A DNA stretch of 64,000 nucleotides from Candidatus Saccharibacteria bacterium UBA3723 (GTDB taxonomy: Bacteria > Patescibacteriota > Saccharimonadia > Saccharimonadales > Saccharimonadaceae): contig DFHM01000012.1 in NCBI GenBank assembly GCA_002371895.1, positions 1-64,000 on the forward strand, given 5' to 3'. The notes below the pieces were generated by a model that saw nothing but the letters and a program-made list of their open reading frames with translations, searched no databases and was not told the DNA's origin. Of this stretch, positions 24,809-33,250 are shown piece by piece. A program made the position numbers and the translations under genes. Position 1 is the first letter of the stretch; every line of letters begins with the position of its first letter.

Positions 24809-25342
24809 TCACTTTCTGATTGCGAGTTTATCCCTGAGAGATCTCACTCTCTCTGATACCGTTTCTCTACTGGTCATAGCGGCCGCATATCGATCCGTTA
24901 CCTCAGTCCTCCCAGCAAAAAGCGCCTTCGACGGAGAGAAATAAAGGAAAGAATGCAAGAACCTGTTCTGATGTTCGAGCTGAATAATCATGAAGTCGAT
25001 TAAGGCCATGGCTGTCGTGCGAGCGTCATGGCGCGCATAGCGCTCGATTTTATCCATCAGGCCATTCATCACCGTCCACTGCAGCTCATACTGCTCCAGA
25101 CAATTATCCAGCCAATGCACATTCGTCGGATCCGAATCGAACATCTCGATAGTCTTCTCGAAGGCCAGGTTGCGCTTCTTGTCGTACTCGACCCTTGCAG
25201 TTCTGCTCGCCGGAGTGACAGAGCATATCGCCACAAGGTATTCGAAGTAGAAATCGGGACTCAGCCCCGTTTCCAGAGCCGGGTCGACTATCTCGTGATT
25301 ACATTCGTCCAAAAAGACCTTTACATCCATAGCATCATCCAT
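24809..25342 (-). CDS. Hypothetical protein, member C of the tandem family
   Basis: In this 177-residue helical soluble protein of unknown role, the N-terminal EIVDPALETG resembles EIVDPGLDLL of member B; the rest is too diverged to align by eye, so membership is tentative. The Shine-Dalgarno is a perfect AAGGAGG 8 nt before the ATG. A likely promoter is TTGAAA-16 nt-TATACT at about 25410-25440. Like A and B it has its own terminator and a G+C-richer composition. Confidence 0.7.
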   Translation of the reverse strand: MDDAMDVKVFLDECNHEIVDPALETGLSPDFYFEYLVAICSVTPASRTARVEYDKKRNLAFEKTIEMFDSDPTNVHWLDNCLEQYELQWTVMNGLMDKIERYARHDARTTAMALIDFMIIQLEHQNRFLHSFLYFSPSKALFAGRTEVTDRYAAAMTSRETVSERVRSLRDKLAIRK

Positions 25343-25434
25343 ATGAATTCCTCCTTATCCATATCGCAATCAAAAAGTTAAAGTTCATGTCTAGAGTATA
25401 AAAAGCTCCAAACGACTTTCAATATTTTACAACA

Positions 25435-27450
25435 TTATTCGTAAATTGGCAAGTCTGGCGGAAATGGATCATACTCGTCGCGGTCAGGCTCAAAGCTATG
25501 CTTTCCTGGTTTTCGCGTCCATAACCCATCCGAACTATCGCTATAATCATCCTCACCAAAATCATCATCATCCGTAAAACCATCGCCATCCATATCGTGG
25601 CTTCCGTAAGGATTAAAACCAAGATCATTCAAGAACCTCGATGGAAAATTATAATTCCGCCCACCATATGCAAATCTAGACTGCGCATAGGTCAAGAACA
25701 ATTCTTGCATCGCGCGCGTCATGCCAACGTAGGCCAATCTGCGCTCTTCCTCAACATCTTCTAGTGATTCATCCATCGAACGTGTATGCGGCAACAACCC
25801 CTCTTCCATACCAACCAAGAATACAATCGGAAATTCCAAACCCTTTGCCGCGTGCAAAGTCATGAGCGTCACGGCATGATCGCCAGCATTTTCGTCCGCC
25901 GAGGATATCAAAGCTGCATCCGCCAAAAACTCATCAAGCGTAGAGTACGCCCCAGCCTCACCAATCAAAGCCGTCAAGTTCTCATTGCGCTCTTCCGCTT
26001 TCAACTTATCGCCATCATTAATAAATCCGCGATAATTAATCTTCTGCAAAAGTTCCTCAATGATATCTGCCGGGCCAACACCCGCTGCATTCTTCTTGCG
26101 AAGCTCTTCGAGCACATTATTGAACTTTTCATACGCATGCATTGTCTTGGTCGTCAGGAGGTTAATTTCGCCCGCCAATATCCTCTGCATGGAAACAGCG
26201 CCAATTCCGCGCGTTGGCACGTTTATAACGCGTTCCAGGGCTACAATATCCTGCGGATTCACGATTAAATGCAAATACGCCACGATATCTTTGATTTCTT
26301 TACGATCATAGAAACGAACCCCGCCGACTAGCTTGTACGGAATCCTATATTCCATAAAGGCTTTTTCAAAAGCCTGCGATTGCGCATTTGTACGATAAAG
26401 TACTGCAAAATCACTGAGTGGCCTTGCGCTCTTCTTGATAATTCCGGCGACATAACGTGCTTCATCCTGCTCGTCGCGCGCACCGTGAATCTCGACCGGC
26501 GCGCCCTTTCCCGCCTCTGTAAATAGCACCTTATCGCTGCGCTGAGTATTTTTTGTAATCACCTTTTGCGCCGCATCCAGAATGTTTTGCGTCGAACGAT
26601 AGTTCTGCTCGAGCTTAATTACTTTGGCGCCCGGAAAATCACGTTCAAAGTTCAAGATATTTGTGAAATCTGCGCCGCGCCAAGAATAAATTGACTGCCA
26701 GTCATCACCGACGCAGCAAATATTTCTTTTGTCGTTCACGAGCAATTTCACAATCTGGTACTGGATATGGTTCGTATCCTGATACTCGTCAATCAAAATA
26801 TGCGCAAACTTACGTTGCCATTTTGCACGAATATCCGTTCTCGTGCGAAATAGCTTTGCGACATATACCAACAAATCGTCAAAATCTACCGCATCAGCTT
26901 TTTGGCGCAAATCTTCATAGCGTTCATAAACTTCCGCAATCTGTTTCTGGTTCGGATAAAATGCCTTCTCTAACATTTCGTCCGGATCTTCGCCGTCATT
27001 TTTCGCCTTGGATATCGCCGCTTCGCACGCCTTTGGCTTCACGTTCTTATCATTAATATGCAGCTCTTTCATCGCACGTTTAATTAACGCTAGGCGATCA
27101 TCCGTATCATAAATCACAAAGTTCTTCGATAGACCAACACTGTCCGCTTCGATACGCAAAATCTTCACACAAATTGCATGGAAAGTGCCCATCCACGGCA
27201 TAAAGCTAAAAGTGTTCTCCATCTCTAGCAGACCCGCCAGACGCTCACGCATCTCACGCGCCGCCTTATTTGTGAAAGTTAGCGCCAAAATCTCGTATGG
27301 CTGCACGCCATTTGCAATTAAATTCGCAATTCTATGGGTCAAAGTTTTTGTCTTACCGGAACCAGCACCCGCCAAAATTAACACTGGACCTTCCAATGTC
27401 TCTACAGCGTCGCGCTGCGCATCATTCAAACCAGCCAAAATTTTTGTCAT
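25435..27450 (-). CDS. pcrA: UvrD/PcrA-type superfamily 1 DNA helicase
   Basis: This 3'-5' helicase acts in repair and in clearing proteins from DNA. The 671-residue protein has all SF1A motifs: LNDAQRDAVETLEGPVLILA, GAGSGKTKTLTHRI, LTFTNKAAREMRERL, VDFDDLLV, LIDEYQDTNHIQY, GDDWQSIYSWRGADF, LEQNYRST, VTLMTLHAAKGLEFPIVFL and RRLAYVGMTRA. After the motor, the usual Tudor-like C-terminal domain is replaced by a short acidic tail. uvrD and pcrA cannot be separated on sequence alone. The ATG follows TAGAAT by exactly 6 nt, so the mRNA is probably leaderless. Confidence 0.94.
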   Translation of the reverse strand: MTKILAGLNDAQRDAVETLEGPVLILAGAGSGKTKTLTHRIANLIANGVQPYEILALTFTNKAAREMRERLAGLLEMENTFSFMPWMGTFHAICVKILRIEADSVGLSKNFVIYDTDDRLALIKRAMKELHINDKNVKPKACEAAISKAKNDGEDPDEMLEKAFYPNQKQIAEVYERYEDLRQKADAVDFDDLLVYVAKLFRTRTDIRAKWQRKFAHILIDEYQDTNHIQYQIVKLLVNDKRNICCVGDDWQSIYSWRGADFTNILNFERDFPGAKVIKLEQNYRSTQNILDAAQKVITKNTQRSDKVLFTEAGKGAPVEIHGARDEQDEARYVAGIIKKSARPLSDFAVLYRTNAQSQAFEKAFMEYRIPYKLVGGVRFYDRKEIKDIVAYLHLIVNPQDIVALERVINVPTRGIGAVSMQRILAGEINLLTTKTMHAYEKFNNVLEELRKKNAAGVGPADIIEELLQKINYRGFINDGDKLKAEERNENLTALIGEAGAYSTLDEFLADAALISSADENAGDHAVTLMTLHAAKGLEFPIVFLVGMEEGLLPHTRSMDESLEDVEEERRLAYVGMTRAMQELFLTYAQSRFAYGGRNYNFPSRFLNDLGFNPYGSHDMDGDGFTDDDDFGEDDYSDSSDGLWTRKPGKHSFEPDRDEYDPFPPDLPIYE

Positions 27451-27456
27451 AAGTCT

Positions 27457-27462
27457 ATTCTA
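27457..27462 (-). promoter_or_regulatory. -10 box of leaderless helicase mRNA
   Basis: TAGAAT, AGACTT, ATG on the minus strand: a 6-nt spacer. Confidence 0.5.
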
Positions 27463-27479
27463 CCCCAAAACCGCCCCAT

Positions 27480-27506
27480 CAAAAAGCACCCCGTAGGGTG
27501 CTTTTA
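27480..27506 (-). terminator. Terminator after gene 27509-28354
   Basis: AGCACCC-TAC-GGGGTGCT is followed by TTTTG on the minus strand. Confidence 0.85.
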
Positions 27507-27508
27507 TT

Positions 27509-28354
27509 TTATTTGATTGTCTCTAGCTCCACTAATTCATCAACTGACATCTCAATATGTCCGCCATCTTTCGTCACAACCATCACTGTTCTCCCGTCAG
27601 GCTGCCAAGCCTCCATAATCGATACAGCGTCAGCATAACCTTTAACATTCTTCGTCAGCTTCGTCTTAACGGCACTTGTATTGGTCCAGAAATCAGGCAT
27701 TATGTAAAGCCAACTAAGCTTACCGCTTTTATCGATAAAGGCCATGTCCCACCCATTCCAACTCTGACCAAACACTGGCTCATACATTGAAACCACGTTT
27801 GTTAAATCAAGCTTAAAGCCTTTTATTGTAATTGAACTATCACTCGATTCAAAAGAGTCATAAGCAAAACCGTATCCGACTAAGTCTTTGTTCGTTATCG
27901 TATATGTTCCATACTTTCCGAATTTTTCATTTTTATCAAAAGCAATATTATTAATAGTCAACGAGCCAACATGTATCGTCCCTTCCATTGGCTCTAAATA
28001 AACATCACCGTTCTTAGTCACATAATAGGTGCCGTACTCCACATATTTAGCAAAACCTTTAGCGGAAGTGTCCTTCACGTCACCGTCACCGTCATCGTCA
28101 TCGTCATCTTCGTCGCCTTCATCTTCGTCCTCTGCTATTTCGCCAGGATCATCTGCAACCTCGGTGCATTCCTGTACGTCACCATCTTTAGCGACGAGCT
28201 TATCGTAAACAATAAAGCCACCCAAGCCTAACGCTACTAATGCGAATATCACGCAAAGTATTTTAATAGCTGGACTTGCCTTTTCTTTTGGAAGTGGAAT
28301 CGAAGATGCCGGTTTTACCTCTGGCCTCTGTTCAAATTCACCTTTTTCGCCCAT
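27509..28354 (-). CDS. Membrane-anchored extracellular protein with Asp-rich linker
   Basis: This 281-residue protein is of unknown family. A cytoplasmic N-terminus of about 28 residues precedes one membrane helix (IKILCVIFALVALGLGGFIVYD), then an extremely acidic spacer (EDEDEGDEDDDDDDGDGD, near 78-95), then a beta-rich outer domain of about 180 residues with repeated short strands (EYGTYYVTKNGDVYLEPMEG, KYGTYTITNKD). The acidic spacer may bind Ca2+ or hold the domain away from the cell; that is inference. It belongs to the same broad type as the anchored proteins at 51388, 52551 and 53848. It is transcribed alone. Confidence 0.75.
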   Translation of the reverse strand: MGEKGEFEQRPEVKPASSIPLPKEKASPAIKILCVIFALVALGLGGFIVYDKLVAKDGDVQECTEVADDPGEIAEDEDEGDEDDDDDDGDGDVKDTSAKGFAKYVEYGTYYVTKNGDVYLEPMEGTIHVGSLTINNIAFDKNEKFGKYGTYTITNKDLVGYGFAYDSFESSDSSITIKGFKLDLTNVVSMYEPVFGQSWNGWDMAFIDKSGKLSWLYIMPDFWTNTSAVKTKLTKNVKGYADAVSIMEAWQPDGRTVMVVTKDGGHIEMSVDELVELETIK

Positions 28355-28394
28355 TTTTACATACCTCTTATGCTAATTACCTATATTTTACCAT

Positions 28395-28421
28395 AAAAAA
28401 GCCGGCGCGTGTGCGCCGGTC
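28395..28421 (-). terminator. Terminator after gene 28427-28939
   Basis: ACCGGCGC-ACAC-GCGCCGGC is followed by TTTTTT on the minus strand. Confidence 0.9.
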
Positions 28422-28426
28422 CGGAG

Positions 28427-28939
28427 TCAGTTTGCCCCCTCTCTAAATTCGTCGAAAATCTTCTTTACAGCCTCTGCCGAGAGAATAAAGCCAGGCAATC
28501 TGTCGTGCTTCTGCGCCTCCAGATAATTTGCCTCGCCAGCCACGATATAGGCTGTCTTGTCGCGAGCACGTCTTCTTTCGTACTCATCATACCATCCGGT
28601 AAATTGCCAATTCGCATCCCGATACCTCTGGATGTCGTCTAGAATGTAGAAATCTCCCTCACGGTGCATTATGAGTCGAATCCTCTTACCGAGACATCCG
28701 GTATATGAGTTTTCGTCACACTCTACATCGTGCGGATGCGGTGATACGCGGAAGACGCGCATCAGTCCGTCCAGGTCAAAATGTCGCCCAGAACAAAACT
28801 TCGTCATTACGTCTTCCCGGGTCATGGTCTTGCGCAGGATATACATACTAATTTCCTGCTGCAGCCACAGGATTACTGCAACCAACAGGACGAGTCCCAT
28901 CGATATTGCAAACAGCAACAACCGTTCATTGTTCGACAT
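28427..28939 (-). CDS. Membrane-anchored hypothetical protein
   Basis: This 170-residue protein has one N-terminal membrane helix (LLLFAISMGLVLLVAVILWL) and an Arg/Asp-rich soluble part with two Cys (VECDENSYTGCLGKRIRLIM) that may form a disulfide outside the cell. No family is recognised. The start is the ATG at 28939, which has a perfect Shine-Dalgarno (AGGAGG, 9 nt before). An upstream ATG at 29026 would add 29 residues without one. The -10 box TATAAT lies near 29020, within 10 nt of the thrS terminator. The DNA is G+C-richer than its neighbours. Confidence 0.7.
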   Translation of the reverse strand: MSNNERLLLFAISMGLVLLVAVILWLQQEISMYILRKTMTREDVMTKFCSGRHFDLDGLMRVFRVSPHPHDVECDENSYTGCLGKRIRLIMHREGDFYILDDIQRYRDANWQFTGWYDEYERRRARDKTAYIVAGEANYLEAQKHDRLPGFILSAEAVKKIFDEFREGAN

Positions 28940-29024
28940 ACGAATTATCCTCCTCAACATTTTCGTCGAGTCAAACCGAAAAAATACATCGTAACCAGTT
29001 TTACGACAAATGCTATTATACAAC

Positions 29025-29054
29025 AAAAAATCCCCCTCACAAGGGGGATTTTTA
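29025..29054 (-). terminator. Terminator after thrS
   Basis: AATCCCCCTT-GTG-AGGGGGATT is followed by TTTTG on the minus strand. Confidence 0.9.
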
Positions 29055-29063
29055 CAGAGGTAG

Positions 29064-30818
29064 TTACTTTAGATTCTTTACGAATTCTACCAAATCCTTT
29101 AGTGCGACCTTTTCTTCAGAATCTTTCAAGCGAACACTTACCTGTTCAGCCTCAACATCCTTTGGACCAACAATAATCGTGCAAGGAATCTTCATCTTGG
29201 TTGCTTCGCGAATCTTCTTGCCAAGGCTCTCATTACGATCGTCTACAGTCAAGCGGATCGCATTATGCTCAATCGGATCATTGAGCTCAATACCTTCTAG
29301 CATCTGGCGAATCTTCAAAACGTAATCATTTACGGAATCATTAACCGTAAGAATACGAATCTGCTCTGGCGCACACCAGAATGGGAACCAACCAGCCGTA
29401 TGCTCAATAAATACACTAAGGAAGCGTTCAATCGAACCAATTAATGCGCAGTGAATCATAATCGGCGTCTTCTTGGAGCCGTCAGCGTCGACATATTCAA
29501 GGCCAAAACGAGTTGGCATTGCATAATCTAGCTGCACCGTAGCAAGCTGCCATTCGCGGCCCAAGGCATCGACTGCCATAAAGTCCATCTTTGGACCATA
29601 CATTGCAGCTTCACCCTCGCCAATGAAGTAATCCATTTCAAACTTTTCGGCCATGTCTTTGATGGCGCTCTGAGCTTTCTCCCACATTTCTGGCGTACCA
29701 ATATAGCCATCGCTATCGTCACGGAATGAAAGACGTAACTTTAGCTTCATATCGATGCGGGAATAAAGATCCTTTGCAGATTCAATCAACTCACCAAAGA
29801 TATCACCAATCTGCTCTTCCGTACAAAATACGTGAGAATCATCCTGAGTAATTGCACGCACGCGGCTTAGACCGCCGAGTTCACCCTTGCGCTCGTCGCG
29901 ATAAACCATCGTCGTCTCGAGGAATTTCACCGGAAGCTCCTTATAAGAACGTGGAACGCTCGCAAAAATCTGACTATGATGCGGACAGTTAACTGGCTTT
30001 AATGCCAACTCATCGCCGCTCTCAGAGCTCGTAAAGCGAAGCATTTCTGGGAACTTTTCAAAGTGACCGGAGGTCTTATATAGGTCAATACTTGCAATGT
30101 GCGGAATGCAAACCTTCTGATATCCGCAACGCTCACGATAACTATTCGCAAAAGCTGCAACCTTGTCGCGCAAAATCGTACCGCGAGGAGTAAATAGTGG
30201 CAAACCAGCACCAACCAAATCCGAAAAACAGAACAAACCAAGTTCTTTACCAATCTTGCGATGGTCACGCTTCTTTGCTTCCTCCTGCTGCGCAATATAT
30301 GCATCGAGCTCTTCTTGCGTTTCAAATGCTAAACCGTAAATACGAGTTAACATTTCGCGTTTTTCATCACCACGCCAATATGCGCCGGCTACTTTGTCTA
30401 GCTTAAACACACCAACCTCGCCCGTATTCTCGACGTGAGGACCACGGCAAAGATCTTCAAAATCACCTAAAGTATAGAATGAAATGACTTCATCTTCTGG
30501 AAGATCATTAATCAACTCCGCCTTGAAATGCTGGCCATTTTCTTCCGCCCATTTCAAAGCCTCTTCACGAGATTTTTCACTACGTACGATTGGAAGCTTC
30601 TGCGCAATAATTTTGCGCATTTCTTTTTCTATCTTCTTAAAATCGTCTTCGGAAACTTTTACGCCACCAAAGTCGATATCGTAGTAGAAACCATTATCAA
30701 TTGCTGGGCCAATCCCGAATTGGACTGTTGTTGTGCCAGCATACAAGTTCTTAATCGCCGCGGCCATAATATGGCTGAGCGAATGACGCATTTTTTCAAC
30801 ATTTTGTATATCTGACAT
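29064..30818 (-). CDS. thrS: Threonyl-tRNA synthetase without TGS domain
   Basis: ThrRS charges tRNA-Thr and edits mischarged Ser-tRNA. At 584 residues it is about 60 shorter than usual, because it starts directly with the editing domain (MRHSLSHIMAAAIKNLY, with the HxxxH zinc-like motif; C in LCRGPHV). The N-terminal TGS domain is missing. The class II core is complete: motif 1 region, motif 2 TTMVYRDERKGELGGLSRVRAITQDDSHVF, KPVNCPHHSQIF and motif 3 ALIGSIERFLSVFIEH. The anticodon-binding domain follows. The Shine-Dalgarno is AAAGGGC. I see no T-box in the 170-nt upstream region. Confidence 0.96.
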   Translation of the reverse strand: MSDIQNVEKMRHSLSHIMAAAIKNLYAGTTTVQFGIGPAIDNGFYYDIDFGGVKVSEDDFKKIEKEMRKIIAQKLPIVRSEKSREEALKWAEENGQHFKAELINDLPEDEVISFYTLGDFEDLCRGPHVENTGEVGVFKLDKVAGAYWRGDEKREMLTRIYGLAFETQEELDAYIAQQEEAKKRDHRKIGKELGLFCFSDLVGAGLPLFTPRGTILRDKVAAFANSYRERCGYQKVCIPHIASIDLYKTSGHFEKFPEMLRFTSSESGDELALKPVNCPHHSQIFASVPRSYKELPVKFLETTMVYRDERKGELGGLSRVRAITQDDSHVFCTEEQIGDIFGELIESAKDLYSRIDMKLKLRLSFRDDSDGYIGTPEMWEKAQSAIKDMAEKFEMDYFIGEGEAAMYGPKMDFMAVDALGREWQLATVQLDYAMPTRFGLEYVDADGSKKTPIMIHCALIGSIERFLSVFIEHTAGWFPFWCAPEQIRILTVNDSVNDYVLKIRQMLEGIELNDPIEHNAIRLTVDDRNESLGKKIREATKMKIPCTIIVGPKDVEAEQVSVRLKDSEEKVALKDLVEFVKNLK

Positions 30819-30901
30819 CGCTGCCCTTTCTTTTTAGTTTATATATCTGTTATTTTACCATAATTCTCAATATTTGCTAGACAAGAATACTCTTATAGAA
30901 A

Positions 30902-30930
30902 TTGACAAAACAAAGCATAAATGTCATAAT
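30902..30930 (+). promoter_or_regulatory. Promoter of the DUF1704-like gene
   Basis: TTGACA (30902-30907), 17 nt, CATAAT (30925-30930). The predicted leader begins with the hairpin CTGGC/GCCAG (30940-30955) and then a strong GGAGG. Confidence 0.7.
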
Positions 30931-30985
30931 TATTAAATCTGGCAATTTCGCCAGAAATCGCACTTTAAAAGGAGGAATATGAACA

Positions 30986-32251
30986 TTGTTGTACACAGAT
31001 TCTGCGCAAATGCGCAAAGTTGCGACATACCTAGCAGATGCCGCAATGACTATGAACCCTGTCGCGATGTGCGTCCCTACCAACCTTAGCGAAATCGAAA
31101 AAGACTGGAAAGCATGCGCAAAACGTGGCTACTTCACGGATCCGGTATTTCAATATGATACCGCCGAGCTAAAGCGCATCGCGCAACTTGGAAATAAACT
31201 CGAAGAGTACCACACGTACATACGCACCAACTGCACTCCAGAAAACGAAATCGATTCTGCTATCCTAAGCATCCTTGGATCGCGCATCGTCGATGCCACC
31301 CTTACTTCCGAAATGGCCTACGGCATTCTTAATAAGGACGACCGCCACACAATGGGCGCCATTCTCAGAAAGTACGGAAGGCCATCCGCAGGAATATCCC
31401 TACGCTCCTACGAAATCATCGAAAATCCATCAACCTACCGCACTGGCGAAAAGAGCCGCTTTGACGCAGACACTCTGAAGACTCTACAAAGCCTTCAATT
31501 CAATGCCGCCGACATGCGTAAACACTTCGTGGAAATCTTCAAATTCTACGGTTTCCAAACCTGGGAATGCGTCATCGATAGCCGCGTTCAAAACGCCGTC
31601 GATGCTCGCGACAAAACCGAATCCGGCAAATCTCAGCTCGTTATCCCGGCCAGAAAAACCGCTGACGGACGCAAGCTCTGCAGCCTCATTAGTCACGAGA
31701 TAGAATCACACGTCCGCGGTTCGGAAAACTCCCGCGCGCTATTCAAGCAGCTTCTCGGCGATGGCTCACCACTATCACCACTCATAAATCTGCTTGCCAA
31801 AGCAGACGACGAAAAGCTCTACGAGGGCGTTGCCAAGATGGCAGACGTTTTTACAAATGGCGACACCTCAAAGCCGCATCCGTATTACGTCATCGCTATC
31901 AATCAAGCCTTGCGTGGCGATAACTACGCCCATTTTGGAGCCGTAGCGGAAACAATCTATGGCCTCAAACATAACGCAGGCATTACATCGGATCAAGCTT
32001 TGGATTTTGCCTGGAATGTCACGCGTCGTGTATACCGCGGCTGCACCAACACCGCTAAGCCGCGCTTCGCCAACACTAAAGACCTCGCGTATTTCATCGG
32101 ATATACACTCACACAATGTGTCCCAACTTCCTACCTAGATTTCTCCAGCATGTCTATCGTGGACTTGCAGGTTCTTGTCCAGGCGGGCGTCGATCTCAAT
32201 CATCCCGCCTACCCAAACCAAGACGCAGTCTCATTCATCGTTGGGAAATAA
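30986..32251 (+). CDS. DUF1704-like (tyrosine/QEGLA-type) protein
   Basis: This 421-residue protein resembles the DUF1704 family, whose members carry a zincin-like helix. LISHEIESHVRGSENSRALF contains HExxxH with a following Arg, and KLYEGVAKMAD matches the place of the QEGLA motif. Activity in this family is not established. The start is unclear. The AAAAGGAGG site is ideally spaced for ATG 30979, but that ATG opens a different frame of 36 codons. The long frame can only start at TTG 30986/30989 or ATG 31010, because TGA at 30980 closes it upstream. One missing or extra base near 30985 would place the ATG in frame. Own promoter and terminator. Confidence 0.75.
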   Translation: MLYTDSAQMRKVATYLADAAMTMNPVAMCVPTNLSEIEKDWKACAKRGYFTDPVFQYDTAELKRIAQLGNKLEEYHTYIRTNCTPENEIDSAILSILGSRIVDATLTSEMAYGILNKDDRHTMGAILRKYGRPSAGISLRSYEIIENPSTYRTGEKSRFDADTLKTLQSLQFNAADMRKHFVEIFKFYGFQTWECVIDSRVQNAVDARDKTESGKSQLVIPARKTADGRKLCSLISHEIESHVRGSENSRALFKQLLGDGSPLSPLINLLAKADDEKLYEGVAKMADVFTNGDTSKPHPYYVIAINQALRGDNYAHFGAVAETIYGLKHNAGITSDQALDFAWNVTRRVYRGCTNTAKPRFANTKDLAYFIGYTLTQCVPTSYLDFSSMSIVDLQVLVQAGVDLNHPAYPNQDAVSFIVGK

Positions 32252-32255
32252 AAAA

Positions 32256-32284
32256 CCGCCCGGACGCAAATCCGGGCGATTTTC
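32256..32284 (+). terminator. Terminator after the DUF1704-like gene
   Basis: CGCCCGGA-CGCAAA-TCCGGGCG is followed by ATTTTCTTT. Confidence 0.85.
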
Positions 32285-32297
32285 TTTGTTATCTACC

Positions 32298-32374
32298 TGG
32301 TGGGTCGCGAGGGGCTCGAACCCCCGACCTCCTCGGTGTAAACGAGGCGCTCTAGCCAACTGAGCTAGCAACCC
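32298..32374 (-). tRNA. tRNA-Val (anticodon TAC)
   Basis: The acceptor stem GGGTTGC/GCGACCC, the anticodon stem CCTCG/CGAGG with loop TTTACAC, and the T-arm GGGGGTTCGAGCCCC are complete. CCA is encoded. Confidence 0.95.
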
Positions 32375-32429
32375 AACATCAGAATTATACCATAAACCCC
32401 CTGCTTATCGCAAGTGGTCACTCTTTTTA

Positions 32430-33239
32430 CTAAATCTCCGCATATACTCTCGTATACGCATCAAAGTTCTCACGATCATATTTAAAAGCACGACTCATCC
32501 TTACATATAGAGCAATCGTCAGAAGCGCTTTCTTCTCTTCCATATCCCGCTCAAAGAAGCTATAGATATAATCTGCGCCTACTATCGTAAAGATATTTGT
32601 GTTGGATAGAATTGCAAAATAAAAATCATACAAATAATCACCGACCACCGGCATCGGATCAATTACGCGAATTCTCCCATTTTTCTCCACCAAAAAGTTA
32701 TGCGTACCAAAATCCCCATGCATCAGATACTGTTTTGGCTGCTTATCTCCAATTACATCAAGCGCCGCCATAACCTTATCAGTAGAAATTGTCGGAATGT
32801 AGCCACGCGCATAATCAATCTCATCTTTCAAAAATTCTTTCCAGGTTGGAAATTCATGCCTCAAAAAGCCATATCCTTCCGCATGTGGATATTCTCGATA
32901 ATTCTTCACGATATTAGCTACTTGCCAAAGCACATCCTTGGCATTTAGCTTTGCCTCACTAAACTTCATCCCCTCAATAAATTCAAGACAGACATATCCA
33001 ACTTCCAAATCATAACAAATCACATTCGAAAAAATATTGCGTGGATTCTCGCGCAAAAACTCCACCAAGGTCTCAATTGTCTCGCTATTTGTAATCTTAA
33101 TTAGATATTTTCGATCCAAATCAAAAACTACCGCGCCAGTCCACCCATCGAGATAGAAATGTGGCTCGGAATTCTCGAAATTTTTATGCAATTTCTTTGA
33201 TAAATCTGCTTTTACTTGCGATATTTTTTCGTCTTGCAT
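32430..33239 (-). CDS. Phosphotransferase (APH/choline kinase-like)
   Basis: This 269-residue kinase-like protein has the aminoglycoside/choline phosphotransferase fold. The catalytic loop YLMHGDFGTHNFLVEK contains H-x-D-x4-N, followed by RIRVIDPMPVVGDYLYDFYF with the metal-binding Asp. The N-terminal lobe is compact, with GAVVFDLDRKYLIKI as a likely ATP-binding strand. The substrate is unknown and could be a small molecule or a protein. It is 11 nt downstream of no close partner; the exchanger gene at 33251 lies just upstream of it on its other side and ends separately. Confidence 0.8.
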   Translation of the reverse strand: MQDEKISQVKADLSKKLHKNFENSEPHFYLDGWTGAVVFDLDRKYLIKITNSETIETLVEFLRENPRNIFSNVICYDLEVGYVCLEFIEGMKFSEAKLNAKDVLWQVANIVKNYREYPHAEGYGFLRHEFPTWKEFLKDEIDYARGYIPTISTDKVMAALDVIGDKQPKQYLMHGDFGTHNFLVEKNGRIRVIDPMPVVGDYLYDFYFAILSNTNIFTIVGADYIYSFFERDMEEKKALLTIALYVRMSRAFKYDRENFDAYTRVYAEI

Positions 33240-33250
33240 CTATATCTATT

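Noticed and set aside
30819..30901. T-box leader for thrS.
   Set aside because: No specifier loop, T-box sequence or terminator is seen in the short upstream region.
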